Notes: a model not told the origin generated them from the letters alone. A stretch of DNA of 64,000 bases from Ga0077527 sp945862135 (GCA_964203275.1 CAXNMF010000016.1:1-64000); one strand, 5' to 3'. Shown: positions 49,567 through 58,153, counted from the stretch's first letter. Numbers and translations: made by a program.

Positions 49567-50538
49567 TCAATCTGCCTTGATGCCGGCTTCACGGATGACC
49601 TTTGCCCACTTGGTCATTTCCGCTTGCAGGTACTTGTTCGAATCTTCAACGCTGCCGCCGATCAGATCCACACCGGAAGCCGCAAAACGTTTTGCGGTTT
49701 CGCCGTCACGCAATGCGCTGCTGATATCGGCGTTGATCTTGTTCAGCGTGACAAGCGGTGTTTTAGCGGCGGCGAACACGCCGTACCATACATCGAAAGC
49801 GTAATGGGGCAGGCCGTTTTCAGCGATCGTCGGCAGATCCGGCACGGCCGGGCTGCGCTTGGCGCCGGTGACTGCAAGGGCGCGCACCTTGCCGCTTTTT
49901 GCGTGCGGCAACATCGTGCCGACCCCTGCAATGCCCATCTGCACTTCGCCGCTGATCAGTGCGGTGGTGCTGGGGCCGGTGCCTTTGTAGGGCACATGCA
50001 CCATATCCACGCCGGCGGTGACGCGGAACAGTTCAGAGCCCAGATGCGAAGCGCCGCTGACGCCGCCGGATCCAAAACGCAACTGACCTGGTTTCGATTT
50101 TGCCAGCTTCACCAGCTCGGCGACCGATTTCGCCGGTACTGATGGATGCAGTGCGAGCACGAACGGTTGCGAGCCGACGATGGTGACTGCGGTGATATCG
50201 CGCTTCACATCGAAGGGCAACTTGCTGTACAGCGCCGGTGCATAAGAAATCCCCACGCTTTGCAGCAGCAGCGTGTAGCCGTCGGGCGCTGCCTTCGCAG
50301 CAATGTCGGTGGCGATCACGCCGCCGCCGCCGGGACGGTTGTCGACGATGGCCTGCTGGCCCCAGACATCCGTGAGTTTCTGCGCCAGCAGCCGCGCAAT
50401 GATGTCGGTGCCGCCGCCGGCCGCCGATGCCGCCAGCAGGCGTACGGGACGTTCCGGGAAAGTCGCCGCGTTCGCAGCAGCACACAGACAGGTGATGGCT
50501 GCGACAGTGGCGCAGCGCAGGATGATTTTATTGTTCAT
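49567..50538 (-). CDS. TTT-family (Bug/TctC) periplasmic solute-binding protein
   Basis: A 323-residue exported receptor: signal peptide ending near ANAAT (residue 24), FPERPVRLLAASAAGGGTDIIARL, VDNRPGGGGVIATD and VPYKGTGPSTTALI. It lies between the ketopantoate-reductase-like gene (33 nt upstream) and the second receptor (54 nt downstream), all on the minus strand, consistent with a single transcript. GGAGGAG precedes the ATG. Its binding-loop sequence AASAAGGGTD differs from its neighbour, which suggests a different ligand. Confidence 0.92.
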   Translation of the reverse strand: MNNKIILRCATVAAITCLCAAANAATFPERPVRLLAASAAGGGTDIIARLLAQKLTDVWGQQAIVDNRPGGGGVIATDIAAKAAPDGYTLLLQSVGISYAPALYSKLPFDVKRDITAVTIVGSQPFVLALHPSVPAKSVAELVKLAKSKPGQLRFGSGGVSGASHLGSELFRVTAGVDMVHVPYKGTGPSTTALISGEVQMGIAGVGTMLPHAKSGKVRALAVTGAKRSPAVPDLPTIAENGLPHYAFDVWYGVFAAAKTPLVTLNKINADISSALRDGETAKRFAASGVDLIGGSVEDSNKYLQAEMTKWAKVIREAGIKAD

Positions 50539-50571
50539 TCAAGTCTCCTCCAGAATGGGCATTATGGCCTG

Positions 50572-51609
50572 TCAGGCAGGCGCCGTGCCAACCTTCGCCT
50601 GCAGCAACGCATAGTTAGAGGCATCCATTGTGATCTCGCCGCGGTTGATCTGGCGGTCGATTTCAGTGACGGCGTCATTGGCCGGTGTTGCAATGCCGAG
50701 TTCGCGGCCCTTGCTGGAGACCAGGCCGCTGATGAAGGCGATTTCGCTGGTGCGGCCCTTCATATGATCGTGGATCGGTGCAGTGCGCCCGCCGCCGACA
50801 TGCGACATCAGGGTTTTCATGGTCGTGATCAGATTTTCGTCGCTGGAACCGGCGAATTCATCGGCGCGCAGCCCGAAAATCGGTTCCATGCGGTAACCCA
50901 GTGCCTTGCCGACGTTCATGGATTCGCGACCAAGCTTGACCGAAATGTCGAACATGCCGGGCAGGGCGCAGGCTTCGAAGTTGCGCAGGCCGAGCAGGCC
51001 GAAAGGGCCCATGGTCATCGTGTTGGCAATGAGCTTGGTCCACTTCGCGCCGTAGATATTGTTGGTGACATCGCAGCGGCCGACCTTGCCGAGGATCGCG
51101 GCAATTTCCTTGACCCGCGGCGTCAGCCGTCCGTCGAGTTCGCCGACGCCGAACCACGTGCCCTTGCGCGTGGTATTGCGCTGAATGGTGCCCTGCGTGA
51201 ACAGCTCCGCCTGCAGTTCCACCACGCAGCCGATGACGCGATCGCGGCCGACGATGGAGGCAATGGCATCGTCGTTCATGCCGTTCTGCGCACCGACAAC
51301 GATGCCGTCGGATTTCAGATAAGGCTTGATGAGCTCGGTCATCCAGCGCGTGTCGTTGGATTTGCACGCCAGGAACACGATATCGAATTCAAGGTTGGCC
51401 GACGCCAGTGTGCACAGGTTCAGTGCGTTGACCGGCACCTGAAACTGCGAATCCTTGAACTGGATCTGCAGCCCGTTGGTTTTCATCGCGCGTACATGCG
51501 ATGGCCACTGGTCGATCAGCGTGACATCAAAGCCGGCGTGAGTCAGGTCGGCGCCGATGCTGCTGCCGATGGCGCCGGAGCCAAGGACAGCTATTTTCTT
51601 GGTTTTCAT
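50572..51609 (-). CDS. Ketopantoate-reductase-family (PanE/ApbA) oxidoreductase
   Basis: A 345-residue NAD(P)-binding protein: KKIAVLGSGAIGSSIGADL at the start, LACKSNDT (the family AvKa segment) near 90, and GAQNGMNDDA near 112, followed by a helical C-terminal domain with GAKWTKLIANTMTMGPFGLLG, which includes the catalytic lysine region. ATG 51609 gives the family-typical N-terminus; the frame extends upstream without support. Adjacent TTT receptors and an MmgE/PrpD gene suggest a catabolic hydroxy-acid role in place of pantothenate synthesis. Confidence 0.87.
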   Translation of the reverse strand: MKTKKIAVLGSGAIGSSIGADLTHAGFDVTLIDQWPSHVRAMKTNGLQIQFKDSQFQVPVNALNLCTLASANLEFDIVFLACKSNDTRWMTELIKPYLKSDGIVVGAQNGMNDDAIASIVGRDRVIGCVVELQAELFTQGTIQRNTTRKGTWFGVGELDGRLTPRVKEIAAILGKVGRCDVTNNIYGAKWTKLIANTMTMGPFGLLGLRNFEACALPGMFDISVKLGRESMNVGKALGYRMEPIFGLRADEFAGSSDENLITTMKTLMSHVGGGRTAPIHDHMKGRTSEIAFISGLVSSKGRELGIATPANDAVTEIDRQINRGEITMDASNYALLQAKVGTAPA

Positions 51610-51664
51610 AGGTCTTAGCCTGTTTGCTGGTATCGATTGGAGTTCGTGCCACCACGCGAATTTT

Positions 51665-51728
51665 CCGTTCACCCTGAGTTCTTCGACAGGCCTGTCCTGA
51701 GCAACGTCGAAGGGCTCAGCCCGAACGG
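51665..51728. repeat. Dispersed imperfect inverted repeat
   Basis: CCGTTC at 51665-51670 and GAACGG at 51723-51728 bound the element, with inner CCCTGAG / CTCAGCC and TTCGACA / GTCGAAGG partial complements. This resembles a widespread bacterial intergenic repeat. It lies between the MmgE/PrpD and PanE-like genes. Confidence 0.55.
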
Positions 51729-51755
51729 TTCATCAGTTCGCAAGTGTTGCGGAAA

Positions 51756-53138
51756 TTAGCCTTTGCGTTGCGCCGCCAGCGCCAGCAGCTCACGCACCGA
51801 ATGGTTCTCGATGTCGAGTGCCACCTTTGCAATCGCATCCACCGGCAGTTGCGGATTGATGCCGCGGAATTTTTCAGTGACGCCTTTGGCGTCCACCGGA
51901 TTGTCGATCGATCCCGTCGGATTGAGGATGTCGGTACGCACCCACTGGCCGTCCTTCTCCGCGGCAACCCAGCCGGCGAAATGTTTCGGGTACAGCGCAT
52001 CGAGTTTCGGATCGTGCTCGCAGTCGAGTTGTGCGGCGAGCTTGATCAGCGCCGGATCGTTCATGCGCTCTTCGGTGAACTGCGGCGGCAATACCTTGCC
52101 GTCCACCAGTGCAGCGGCGATCACATAACGCAGGCTCATCTGCGCATTGAGCGCGCTGCCCGGTGCATAGACAAAGCCGCACTGCACATCGACCACGTTG
52201 GACAGGCCGACCTTGACCTTGCGATTCATGTCCCAGGGCGCGCCGATCTTGCTGCGCACTGCCAGCGCCGCATCAATATAGGCATGCGTGCTGCCGCAGC
52301 AGGAGTAGGGCTTGATCGAATTGGTTTCGGTATGCCACACGCTGCCGAGGTCGCGGGTCAGCAGCGCGGCGTCGGAATCATCGGAATGCGCTTTCAGCAC
52401 GCCGCCGTCGCCATATTCATAAATCTGTGTCGGGCCGGTGAAGCCCAGCGCGGCCAGTTCCGCGGCGAGCACGCCCGAATGCGCGGCCTTGCCGGCATGC
52501 AGGCGTTTGCTCATCGTGCCGTCCGCGTTGAAGGCCCAGGTGCCCGCGCCCTGTGTGCCGGCGAGGCCGAGCGCCCACGAAGTCTGTTCCGGATTCAGTT
52601 TCAGCAACGAGGCGCAGGCCGCTGCTGCTGCAAACGGACCGTAGATGCCGGTGATGTGCCAGCCGCGCAGGCGTGTCGCCGAGGGATTGGACGCGAGGCT
52701 GGAACGGATCATGGTTTCGTAACCGGCTGCAATCGCGGTCACCAGCGCCTTGCCGTCGGCATTGAGTTTTTCGGCCATCGCCAGAGCGGCCGGCACAGCC
52801 ACCGCACCCGCATGCAGCTTGGCGTTGTGATAATCATCGAGCTCGAAAGCATGTGATGCCACGCCATTGACCAGCGCTGCATCGGCGACACGCATCGAAG
52901 GGGATTTTTCACCCCAAACGGTGGCTTCACCCTTGCCGCTGCCGCCGGCGCGCGCCCATTTCAGCATCATGTCTGCCCACGGCGTGCACCAGCCGTAAAC
53001 GCCGCAGCCTAAGGTATCGAGAATGGCGATGCGCACGACCTCGCGTGTACGCGGCGGAATGTCTTCGTATTTCAGGCTGCTGATCCAGGCCGCCAGTTCA
53101 CGGGTCGGTGCGCCTATGGCGCGACGATCATTATTCAT
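51756..53138 (-). CDS. MmgE/PrpD-family protein
   Basis: A 460-residue all-helical protein of the 2-methylcitrate dehydratase/cis-aconitate decarboxylase family: LDTLGCGVYGWCTPWADM near residue 39, DDYHNAKLHAGAVAVPAALA near 98, GYETMIRSSL near 139, KRLHAGKAAHSGVLAAELA near 208 and YSCCGSTHAYIDAAL near 279. The catalytic-region histidines are present. ATG 53138 follows AAAGGAG. It is divergent from the flavoprotein gene. Together with tricarboxylate-type receptors it suggests use of a methylcitrate- or itaconate-like acid, unproven. Confidence 0.9.
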   Translation of the reverse strand: MNNDRRAIGAPTRELAAWISSLKYEDIPPRTREVVRIAILDTLGCGVYGWCTPWADMMLKWARAGGSGKGEATVWGEKSPSMRVADAALVNGVASHAFELDDYHNAKLHAGAVAVPAALAMAEKLNADGKALVTAIAAGYETMIRSSLASNPSATRLRGWHITGIYGPFAAAAACASLLKLNPEQTSWALGLAGTQGAGTWAFNADGTMSKRLHAGKAAHSGVLAAELAALGFTGPTQIYEYGDGGVLKAHSDDSDAALLTRDLGSVWHTETNSIKPYSCCGSTHAYIDAALAVRSKIGAPWDMNRKVKVGLSNVVDVQCGFVYAPGSALNAQMSLRYVIAAALVDGKVLPPQFTEERMNDPALIKLAAQLDCEHDPKLDALYPKHFAGWVAAEKDGQWVRTDILNPTGSIDNPVDAKGVTEKFRGINPQLPVDAIAKVALDIENHSVRELLALAAQRKG

Positions 53139-53368
53139 TTGGGCATACTCCTTTAAAGATGCGCGCAGTTTACCCCACCCGCGCAAGCTGCAAACGCTGC
53201 CCTGAAAGTTAGTCCACATATCATCAAAAAAGCCATACGCGCTTCCTTGACACCTTTTTACCGGCCGTCGCATACTCCCGCCACTGGTGAATTCCGCCGT
53301 CTGCACAACGCATCCACGGGGTTTTTCCGGTCCAATCGACCAACTAGAAGTGATCAGGAGTCCATTAA

Positions 53369-54961
53369 ATGGAATATGATGTGATTGTTGTCGGCGGCGG
53401 CAACGCTGCCTGCGCGGCAGCCGTTTCGGCACGCGAAAACGGCGCCAAAAAAGTGCTGCTGTTGGAAAAAGCGCCCAAGGGCCAACGCGGCGGCAACACC
53501 CACTTCAGCGGCGCCATTTTCCGCTTCGTATTCAACCATGCCGACGAAATTGATCGTTTCGTACCCAATGTTGAGGACGAATACCCCGGTTTCCATGCTG
53601 GCGTGCCGACCTATCCGCACGAGGCTTTCACCGACGATCTGATGCGCGTTACCGACAACAAGTCTGATCCCGAATTGTCGAAACTGCTGATCGATGAATC
53701 GTACGACACCACCTGCTGGATGCAGGATGTCGGCAAACACCACTTCGAACTGGCCAAGTCCGTGATGGGCATCAAGGTCGGCGACAAGATCAAATGGCCC
53801 AAGGGCGCGATCGTGCGCACCGTGCACGAAGGCGTCGGCCTGTCGGAGCAGTGGTTCAAGACCTGCGAAGACATGGGCGTCGAGATCCGTTACGAAGCGC
53901 ATGTGCTTGACCTTTCGATGAACGGGCAGGGCGCGGTCAAGGGTGTTGTTGTCCGCGGCGAAAAAGGCCTGCAGACCATCAAGGCCGGCGCGGTCATCCT
54001 TGCCAGCGGCGGTTTCGAAACCAACCCCGCATGGCGCACGCATTACCTCGGTCAGGAATGGGGCCACGCCAAAGTGCGCGGCTCGAACTTCAACTACGGC
54101 GACGGCCTGCGCATGGCGATCGACGCCGGCGCGATGCCCTGGGGCCATTGGGGCGGTTGCCACGCGACCCCGATTGTTGCCAGCGCACCCGATTACGGCC
54201 GCAAAGACCTCACCGACAAGACCAATCGCCTGTCCTACCCCTACGGCGTGATGATCAACGTCGAAGGCAAACGCTGGATCGATGAAGGCGTGGATTTCCA
54301 GGCCTTTACCTACGCCAAATACGGCGGCCTGATCCTCAAGCAACCGAAAAGCCTCGTCTACCAGATCTTTGATGCGAAGACGATGCACCTGCTCGAACCG
54401 CGTTACTCCACCAGCGAGCCATTCCAGTCAGACACGCTCGAAGGCCTGGTCAAACAGCTCAACGTTGACCACGCGCAGGCGATGAAATCGCTGAAGGAAT
54501 ACAACGATGCCTGCGAACGCGGCGGACCGTTCAACGCCGCCGTGCTCGACGGGATGCACACCGAAGGCATCGACCCGCCGAAAACCAACTGGGCGCAGAA
54601 ACTCGACAAGCCACCGTATGTGTCGTGGCCCGTCACCGGCGGCATCACCTTCACCTTCGGCGGTTTGAAGATCGACAAGCAGGCCCGCGTCATCTCCACC
54701 GGCTGGAAACCCATACCCGGCCTTTACACCTGCGGCGAAATGGTCGGCGGCCTGTTCCACTACAACTACCCGCTGGGCACCGGCCTGATGTCAGGCGCCG
54801 TGTTTGGTCGCATTGCCGGACGTGAAGCGGCGAAGGAAGCTGCGGGCGGCAAGTCCAAGGGCAAGGCTGTCAAAAAGGCGGCGCCGAAAAAGGCTGCAGC
54901 GAAAAAGCCTGCTGCGAAAAAAGCAGCCAAGCCGGCAAAGAAGGCGGTGAAAAAGAAGTAA
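53369..54961 (+). CDS. FAD-dependent fumarate-reductase/tricarballylate-dehydrogenase (TcuA-like) flavoprotein with histone-H1-like tail
   Basis: A 530-residue flavoprotein. The ADP-binding motif VIVVGGGNAACAAAVSA opens the sequence, RGGNTHFSGAIFR follows near 42, and the C-terminal catalytic-domain segments PYVSWPVTGGITFTFGGL and YTCGEMVGGLFHYNYPLGTG match fumarate reductase/KsdD/TcuA enzymes. The last 39 residues (about 492-530) are a lysine/alanine/proline tail, 17 of 39 lysine, like histone H1 C-termini, and unrelated to the enzyme fold. It is divergent from MmgE/PrpD. A strong terminator follows. Confidence 0.9.
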   Translation: MEYDVIVVGGGNAACAAAVSARENGAKKVLLLEKAPKGQRGGNTHFSGAIFRFVFNHADEIDRFVPNVEDEYPGFHAGVPTYPHEAFTDDLMRVTDNKSDPELSKLLIDESYDTTCWMQDVGKHHFELAKSVMGIKVGDKIKWPKGAIVRTVHEGVGLSEQWFKTCEDMGVEIRYEAHVLDLSMNGQGAVKGVVVRGEKGLQTIKAGAVILASGGFETNPAWRTHYLGQEWGHAKVRGSNFNYGDGLRMAIDAGAMPWGHWGGCHATPIVASAPDYGRKDLTDKTNRLSYPYGVMINVEGKRWIDEGVDFQAFTYAKYGGLILKQPKSLVYQIFDAKTMHLLEPRYSTSEPFQSDTLEGLVKQLNVDHAQAMKSLKEYNDACERGGPFNAAVLDGMHTEGIDPPKTNWAQKLDKPPYVSWPVTGGITFTFGGLKIDKQARVISTGWKPIPGLYTCGEMVGGLFHYNYPLGTGLMSGAVFGRIAGREAAKEAAGGKSKGKAVKKAAPKKAAAKKPAAKKAAKPAKKAVKKK

Positions 54962-54990
54962 CCGTTTTCAGCGCAGTTAAGCAAAACAAA

Positions 54991-55018
54991 AAGCCGGGGC
55001 GAGTCCCCGGCTTTTTTT
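54991..55018 (+). terminator. Rho-independent terminator
   Basis: AGCCGGGG, loop CGAGT, CCCCGGCT, then a run of T: a perfect 8-bp stem, 30 nt after the flavoprotein gene. Confidence 0.93.
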
Positions 55019-55090
55019 ATGGGAGACCATACGTATTGGGTCAGTTGCAGCTTTATTGCTAAAGTGCGGCATCAGACTACAGGTATTGTC

Positions 55091-55981
55091 ATGTCGTTCT
55101 TGAAAAGTCCCCGCAAACTGATTTACTTCCTCGGCGCCCTTGCAGGGTTCCTGATCGCTACCGCGTGGGTGCTGTATGCAGTGTTCACCTCCGACAGTTC
55201 CACTGCGGCCATCGGCCTGATTTTCGTGCCGCTGTACGGCGGGCTGGCAGCGCTGATCGGCTGTGTCGTGGTGTACGTTGGTTTTACGGCTGCGGATGTG
55301 CTGGCGGGGCGCCTGCCCTGGGGCAGCGTACGCGTGCTGACAGCTTCAGCGTTTGTGGCCCTTGCAGTGTTGTTCGGCGGCGCAGTTTTTTTGTATCGGG
55401 ATGCGCTGGCCATTGCGGAAAACCCGCAGTCGCCACCGGATGAACTGATGGCGGTGAGCCAGCGCTGGATTCCGCTGTGGCAACTGGAAGTGTTGCTGGC
55501 TTTGGCGAAGAATCCGGCGACGCCGGGGGCGCTGCTGACGGCGATGGCGGAGCAGAAAGAAAGCAATAATCTGGTCTCGCTGATTGGTGCGAATTCCGGT
55601 ACGCCGGTCGCCACTCTGGAAAAGATTGCCGCCGGTTCGCGCAGTTATGAGCGTGTGGCGGGGGTCGCCGAGAATCCGCAGATCACGCCGGCGATTGCCG
55701 AGCGGCTGGCAAATGTGGCGCGGAAGGATTTTCGCGATGATCTGGAATACAAGCTCTACCAGACCTTTGTGCTGGCGGCGCTGGCACGAAACCCGTCAAC
55801 ATCGGAGCCGGTGTTCGACCGGCTGGCGGCCTGGGACAAGCCCGAATATTTTCTTGCGGTGGCGGTCATTTACGCCGAGCGTGCGACCTGCGCGCAGATC
55901 ATGCGCGCTGGTGAAACCGGTGGCGAGAATGCGGTGTTGCGCAACACTGCGCAGTCGCAAATGAAGCGGCGGGGCTGTTGA
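55091..55981 (+). CDS. Membrane protein with helical-repeat (LRV-like) C-terminal half
   Basis: A 296-residue protein. Three hydrophobic helices occupy residues 10-110 (YFLGALAGFLIATAWVLYA and two more). From about residue 115 it is a series of helical repeats with units like LALAKNPATPGALLTAMAE, VAENPQITPAIAERLANVA and ALARNPSTSEPVFDRLAAW, spaced about 35 residues, which resembles leucine-rich-repeat-variant or HEAT-like arrays used for protein contacts. ATG 55091 is chosen; the extension to 55019 is inside the terminator. No function is recognised. Confidence 0.72.
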   Translation: MSFLKSPRKLIYFLGALAGFLIATAWVLYAVFTSDSSTAAIGLIFVPLYGGLAALIGCVVVYVGFTAADVLAGRLPWGSVRVLTASAFVALAVLFGGAVFLYRDALAIAENPQSPPDELMAVSQRWIPLWQLEVLLALAKNPATPGALLTAMAEQKESNNLVSLIGANSGTPVATLEKIAAGSRSYERVAGVAENPQITPAIAERLANVARKDFRDDLEYKLYQTFVLAALARNPSTSEPVFDRLAAWDKPEYFLAVAVIYAERATCAQIMRAGETGGENAVLRNTAQSQMKRRGC

Positions 55982-56092
55982 GCGGCTTTCGCGTCGGTTC
56001 TTCAGAGGTTGGTGAGTGTCGTGTGCCTGCCACGTGCAGCCCCGGTTCTTTCATGCAGCAAGTTCTTATGTACGTTTCCGTACGGATACGTT

Positions 56093-56170
56093 AAACCCGG
56101 CAGGCTATCGTAAGGCCTGTGGGCCGTAGCAACGGCCCCAAGCCGGGTGGCGGCACCAACAGCCGTTGCC
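56093..56170 (+). promoter_or_regulatory. Candidate structured leader RNA (three-way junction) upstream of the small protein/Crp operon
   Basis: ACCCGGC (56095-56101) pairs with GCCGGGT (56142-56148), enclosing two hairpins: AGGC/GCCT (56102-56105 with 56115-56118) and GGGCCGT/ACGGCCC (56121-56127 with 56132-56138, loop AGCA). A following 9-bp stem with G-U pairs (56146-56154 with 56162-56170) shares three bases with the outer stem, so the two could be alternatives. AAGGAGG at 56190 follows. Confidence 0.5.
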
Positions 56171-56202
56171 TAAGCAGGTTCATCCAGACAAGGAGGCCAG
56201 CC

Positions 56203-56412
56203 ATGAAAAAATCATCAGCTGCTGGGCGCGTTCCCGCGGGGCGCAAAGGCGCTGCGCCGGGGCCGTTTATTGAATCGGGAACCGGTGTCGCCGAAGTCAG
56301 CGGCCCGGGCCGGCAGGACGTGCGGCAGGAGACGCATCGGGTGAACGTGCCCAAGCAGTCCGAGCGCGCGCCGGAGCGCAGCAACCAGCGGCGCAGCCGC
56401 CGCCCCGTCTGA
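56203..56412 (+). CDS. Small basic protein of unknown function, coupled to a Crp/Fnr gene
   Basis: A 69-residue Arg/Gly/Pro-rich protein, MKKSSAAGRVPAGRKG ... ERSNQRRSRRPV, with no hydrophobic segment and probably disordered. ATG 56203 has an excellent ribosome binding site (AAGGAGG, 56190-56196). Its TGA overlaps the ATG of the regulator gene (TGATG), so the two are translationally coupled. A possible structured RNA precedes it. The good initiation signals argue for real expression despite low complexity. It could bind nucleic acid or the regulator; that is a guess. Confidence 0.68.
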   Translation: MKKSSAAGRVPAGRKGAAPGPFIESGTGVAEVSGPGRQDVRQETHRVNVPKQSERAPERSNQRRSRRPV

Positions 56413-57155
56413 TGTCCGCCGCAATTGTCGCGCTACCTCCGTTAGCGCCCAACCCGCTGCAGAACCAGATTCTGGCGGCACTGCCGCCGGCGGAATATGC
56501 GCGCCTGCTGCCCTGCCTGGAAGTCGCGGAGCTGAAACTTGGCGAAGTCATTTATGAGCCCGGCGTTCCGATGAAACACGCCTACTTTCCGGTGTCCGGC
56601 ATCATCTCGCTGCTGTATGTGATGCACAGCGGGGCATCGGCGGAAATCGCGATTACCGGCAATGAAGGTCTGGTTGGCGTGTCGCTGTTCATGGGCGGCG
56701 AGAGCACCACCAGCCGCGCCGTGGCGCAGAATGCCGGCGTCAGTTACAGGCTTGAGGCGAATGTGTTGCGCACTGAATTTGCGCTGGGTGGACCGTTGCA
56801 GTATCTGGTGTTGCGATACACGCAGGCATTGATGACGCAGATGACCCAGACGGCGGCATGCAACCGGCACCATACGCTGGACCAGCAACTGTGCCGCTGG
56901 TTGCTGTTGAGTCTGGATTGTCTTGCGGGATCCGAGCTGGTGATGACCCAGCAGTTGATTGCCAACATGCTCGGCGTCACCCGGGAAGGTGTGGTCGGCG
57001 CGCTGGACAAGCTGCAGAACGATGGCCTGTTGCGTCACAGTAACGGTGTGATCACGGTAATCGACCGGCCCGCGCTGGAGCGTCGCGTCTGCGAGTGTTA
57101 CCTGGTCGTCAAAAACGAATTCAGTCGCCTGTTGCCCTACAAACTGGCGGCCTGA
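56412..57155 (+). CDS. Crp/Fnr-family transcriptional regulator
   Basis: A 247-residue regulator: a cyclic-nucleotide-binding-type beta-roll (about residues 20-140; LGEVIYEPGVPMKHAYFPVSG, then ITGNEGLVGVSLFMGG) and a C-terminal winged helix (about 170-225; LVMTQQLIANMLGVTREGVVGALDKL). The cAMP-contact RxS motif is absent and no N-terminal FNR cysteine cluster is seen, so the signal is unknown. It overlaps the small basic protein gene by one base. Such CNB-type regulators with MTQQLIANMLGVTR often act in stress or exopolysaccharide control. Confidence 0.88.
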   Translation: MSAAIVALPPLAPNPLQNQILAALPPAEYARLLPCLEVAELKLGEVIYEPGVPMKHAYFPVSGIISLLYVMHSGASAEIAITGNEGLVGVSLFMGGESTTSRAVAQNAGVSYRLEANVLRTEFALGGPLQYLVLRYTQALMTQMTQTAACNRHHTLDQQLCRWLLLSLDCLAGSELVMTQQLIANMLGVTREGVVGALDKLQNDGLLRHSNGVITVIDRPALERRVCECYLVVKNEFSRLLPYKLAA

Positions 57156-57199
57156 GCCGCAGCAGTTTTGCCACAGCAGCTTTCGGGACTCAGGCGCAG

Positions 57200-58153
57200 T
57201 CAGTCCGTGCGCCGCGCAGCCAGTTCAATCTGCTGCCTTCGGTGCTCCCGGCGTTTCATTTCGAGGTAAGCCTTGCGCTCCATTTCATGCAACTGGCGCG
57301 TGTAAAGCTCGGTGGCCGCAAACCAGTCATGAAGGCGTTTTTCAAATTGCGCCGACAGTGGCTGTGACAAAGCGCCGAGGAAGGCCTCGATGGCAAGGTA
57401 ATACCGCATGGTGTTGCGTTCCACGGCGCCACGCATGCCGCCGATGTGCAGGGGCTGGCCGTTGGTTTTGGTGCCTGATTGCGTGAATCCCACCCGGTCG
57501 CGTCCGGTGGTGCCGAGATAGGCCTGCATCGCCAGCCGCCCCAGCAGTCCATACGCGTAAGCGTAGGAGAGGTGAATGAAAGTCTGTCCGTTGTCCAGCG
57601 GGATGGCTTCAAATATCAGGCGGTAATTGCTGGTACTCAGCGGACCATCGTCTGCGCTCAACAGCACACGCAGATAATTTTCCGTTCTGGCGCTGACACG
57701 ATAGGCCAGATCCATCCGGTAGGTTTCGTCCAGGGCCTGGTGATGTTTCTCGCCGATGTTGATGTTGATCACGTTCCCGCCGCCGGCCTTGGCGGCGCGG
57801 CAGTATTTGGTATTGAGATGCAGGCTCAGGATGTCGCACCAGCGCTCGGCGTTGTTCAAGGTTGCGGACACCGTTACAAACGGGTGATCAATGACGGCAT
57901 AAATGCTGCCCGTTACGCGGTCTGCAGCTTCGCCGGAATCCAGTGCCAACGGGCGCTGGAACGGGTTGTTGTTGAGCCGTTCCTGCAGGGCGCCATGCCG
58001 GGCGCGCAGTGTGTCGCCGGAAGTGGAAGGAGGGGTTTCTGCAGCGTTGACTGTGCCAATGCCGGTTCCAATGCACAGCAGAAGGACAGTCAATAAGTGC
58101 AACGCAGCCGTCCCCGGTCTGCTCGCTGTCCATTGAGTGTATGAGGTCGTCAT
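57200..58153 (-). CDS. Exported protein of unknown function, in operon with phospholipase D
   Basis: A 317-residue protein with a hydrophobic N-terminal segment (about residues 17-36) that probably acts as a signal peptide, cleaved near VNAAE. The mature part has no motif I recognise; it contains WCDILSLHLNTKYCRA with two cysteines and ends in a long charged helix EMERKAYLEMKRREHRRQQIE. It follows the phospholipase D gene by 12 nt in the same direction. A role in lipid or envelope processing is inferred only from that. Confidence 0.75.
   Translation of the reverse strand: MTTSYTQWTASRPGTAALHLLTVLLLCIGTGIGTVNAAETPPSTSGDTLRARHGALQERLNNNPFQRPLALDSGEAADRVTGSIYAVIDHPFVTVSATLNNAERWCDILSLHLNTKYCRAAKAGGGNVININIGEKHHQALDETYRMDLAYRVSARTENYLRVLLSADDGPLSTSNYRLIFEAIPLDNGQTFIHLSYAYAYGLLGRLAMQAYLGTTGRDRVGFTQSGTKTNGQPLHIGGMRGAVERNTMRYYLAIEAFLGALSQPLSAQFEKRLHDWFAATELYTRQLHEMERKAYLEMKRREHRRQQIELAARRTD

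Noticed and set aside
50146..51618. Plus-strand open frame of 490 codons opposite a TTT receptor and the PanE-like gene
   Set aside because: It spans two genuine minus-strand genes and reads across their gap, which marks it as a shadow.
51744..52856. Plus-strand open frame of 370 codons opposite the MmgE/PrpD gene
   Set aside because: The minus-strand product shows the full set of family motifs; this frame shows none.
53354..54388. Minus-strand open frame of 344 codons opposite the flavoprotein
   Set aside because: The flavoprotein has FAD-binding and catalytic motifs on the plus strand; the antisense frame has no sign of selection.
56091..56170. Call as a class-I c-di-GMP riboswitch
   Set aside because: The conserved GGCAAACC and GACGCAAAGCC segments are absent, so the name would be unsupported despite partial resemblance.
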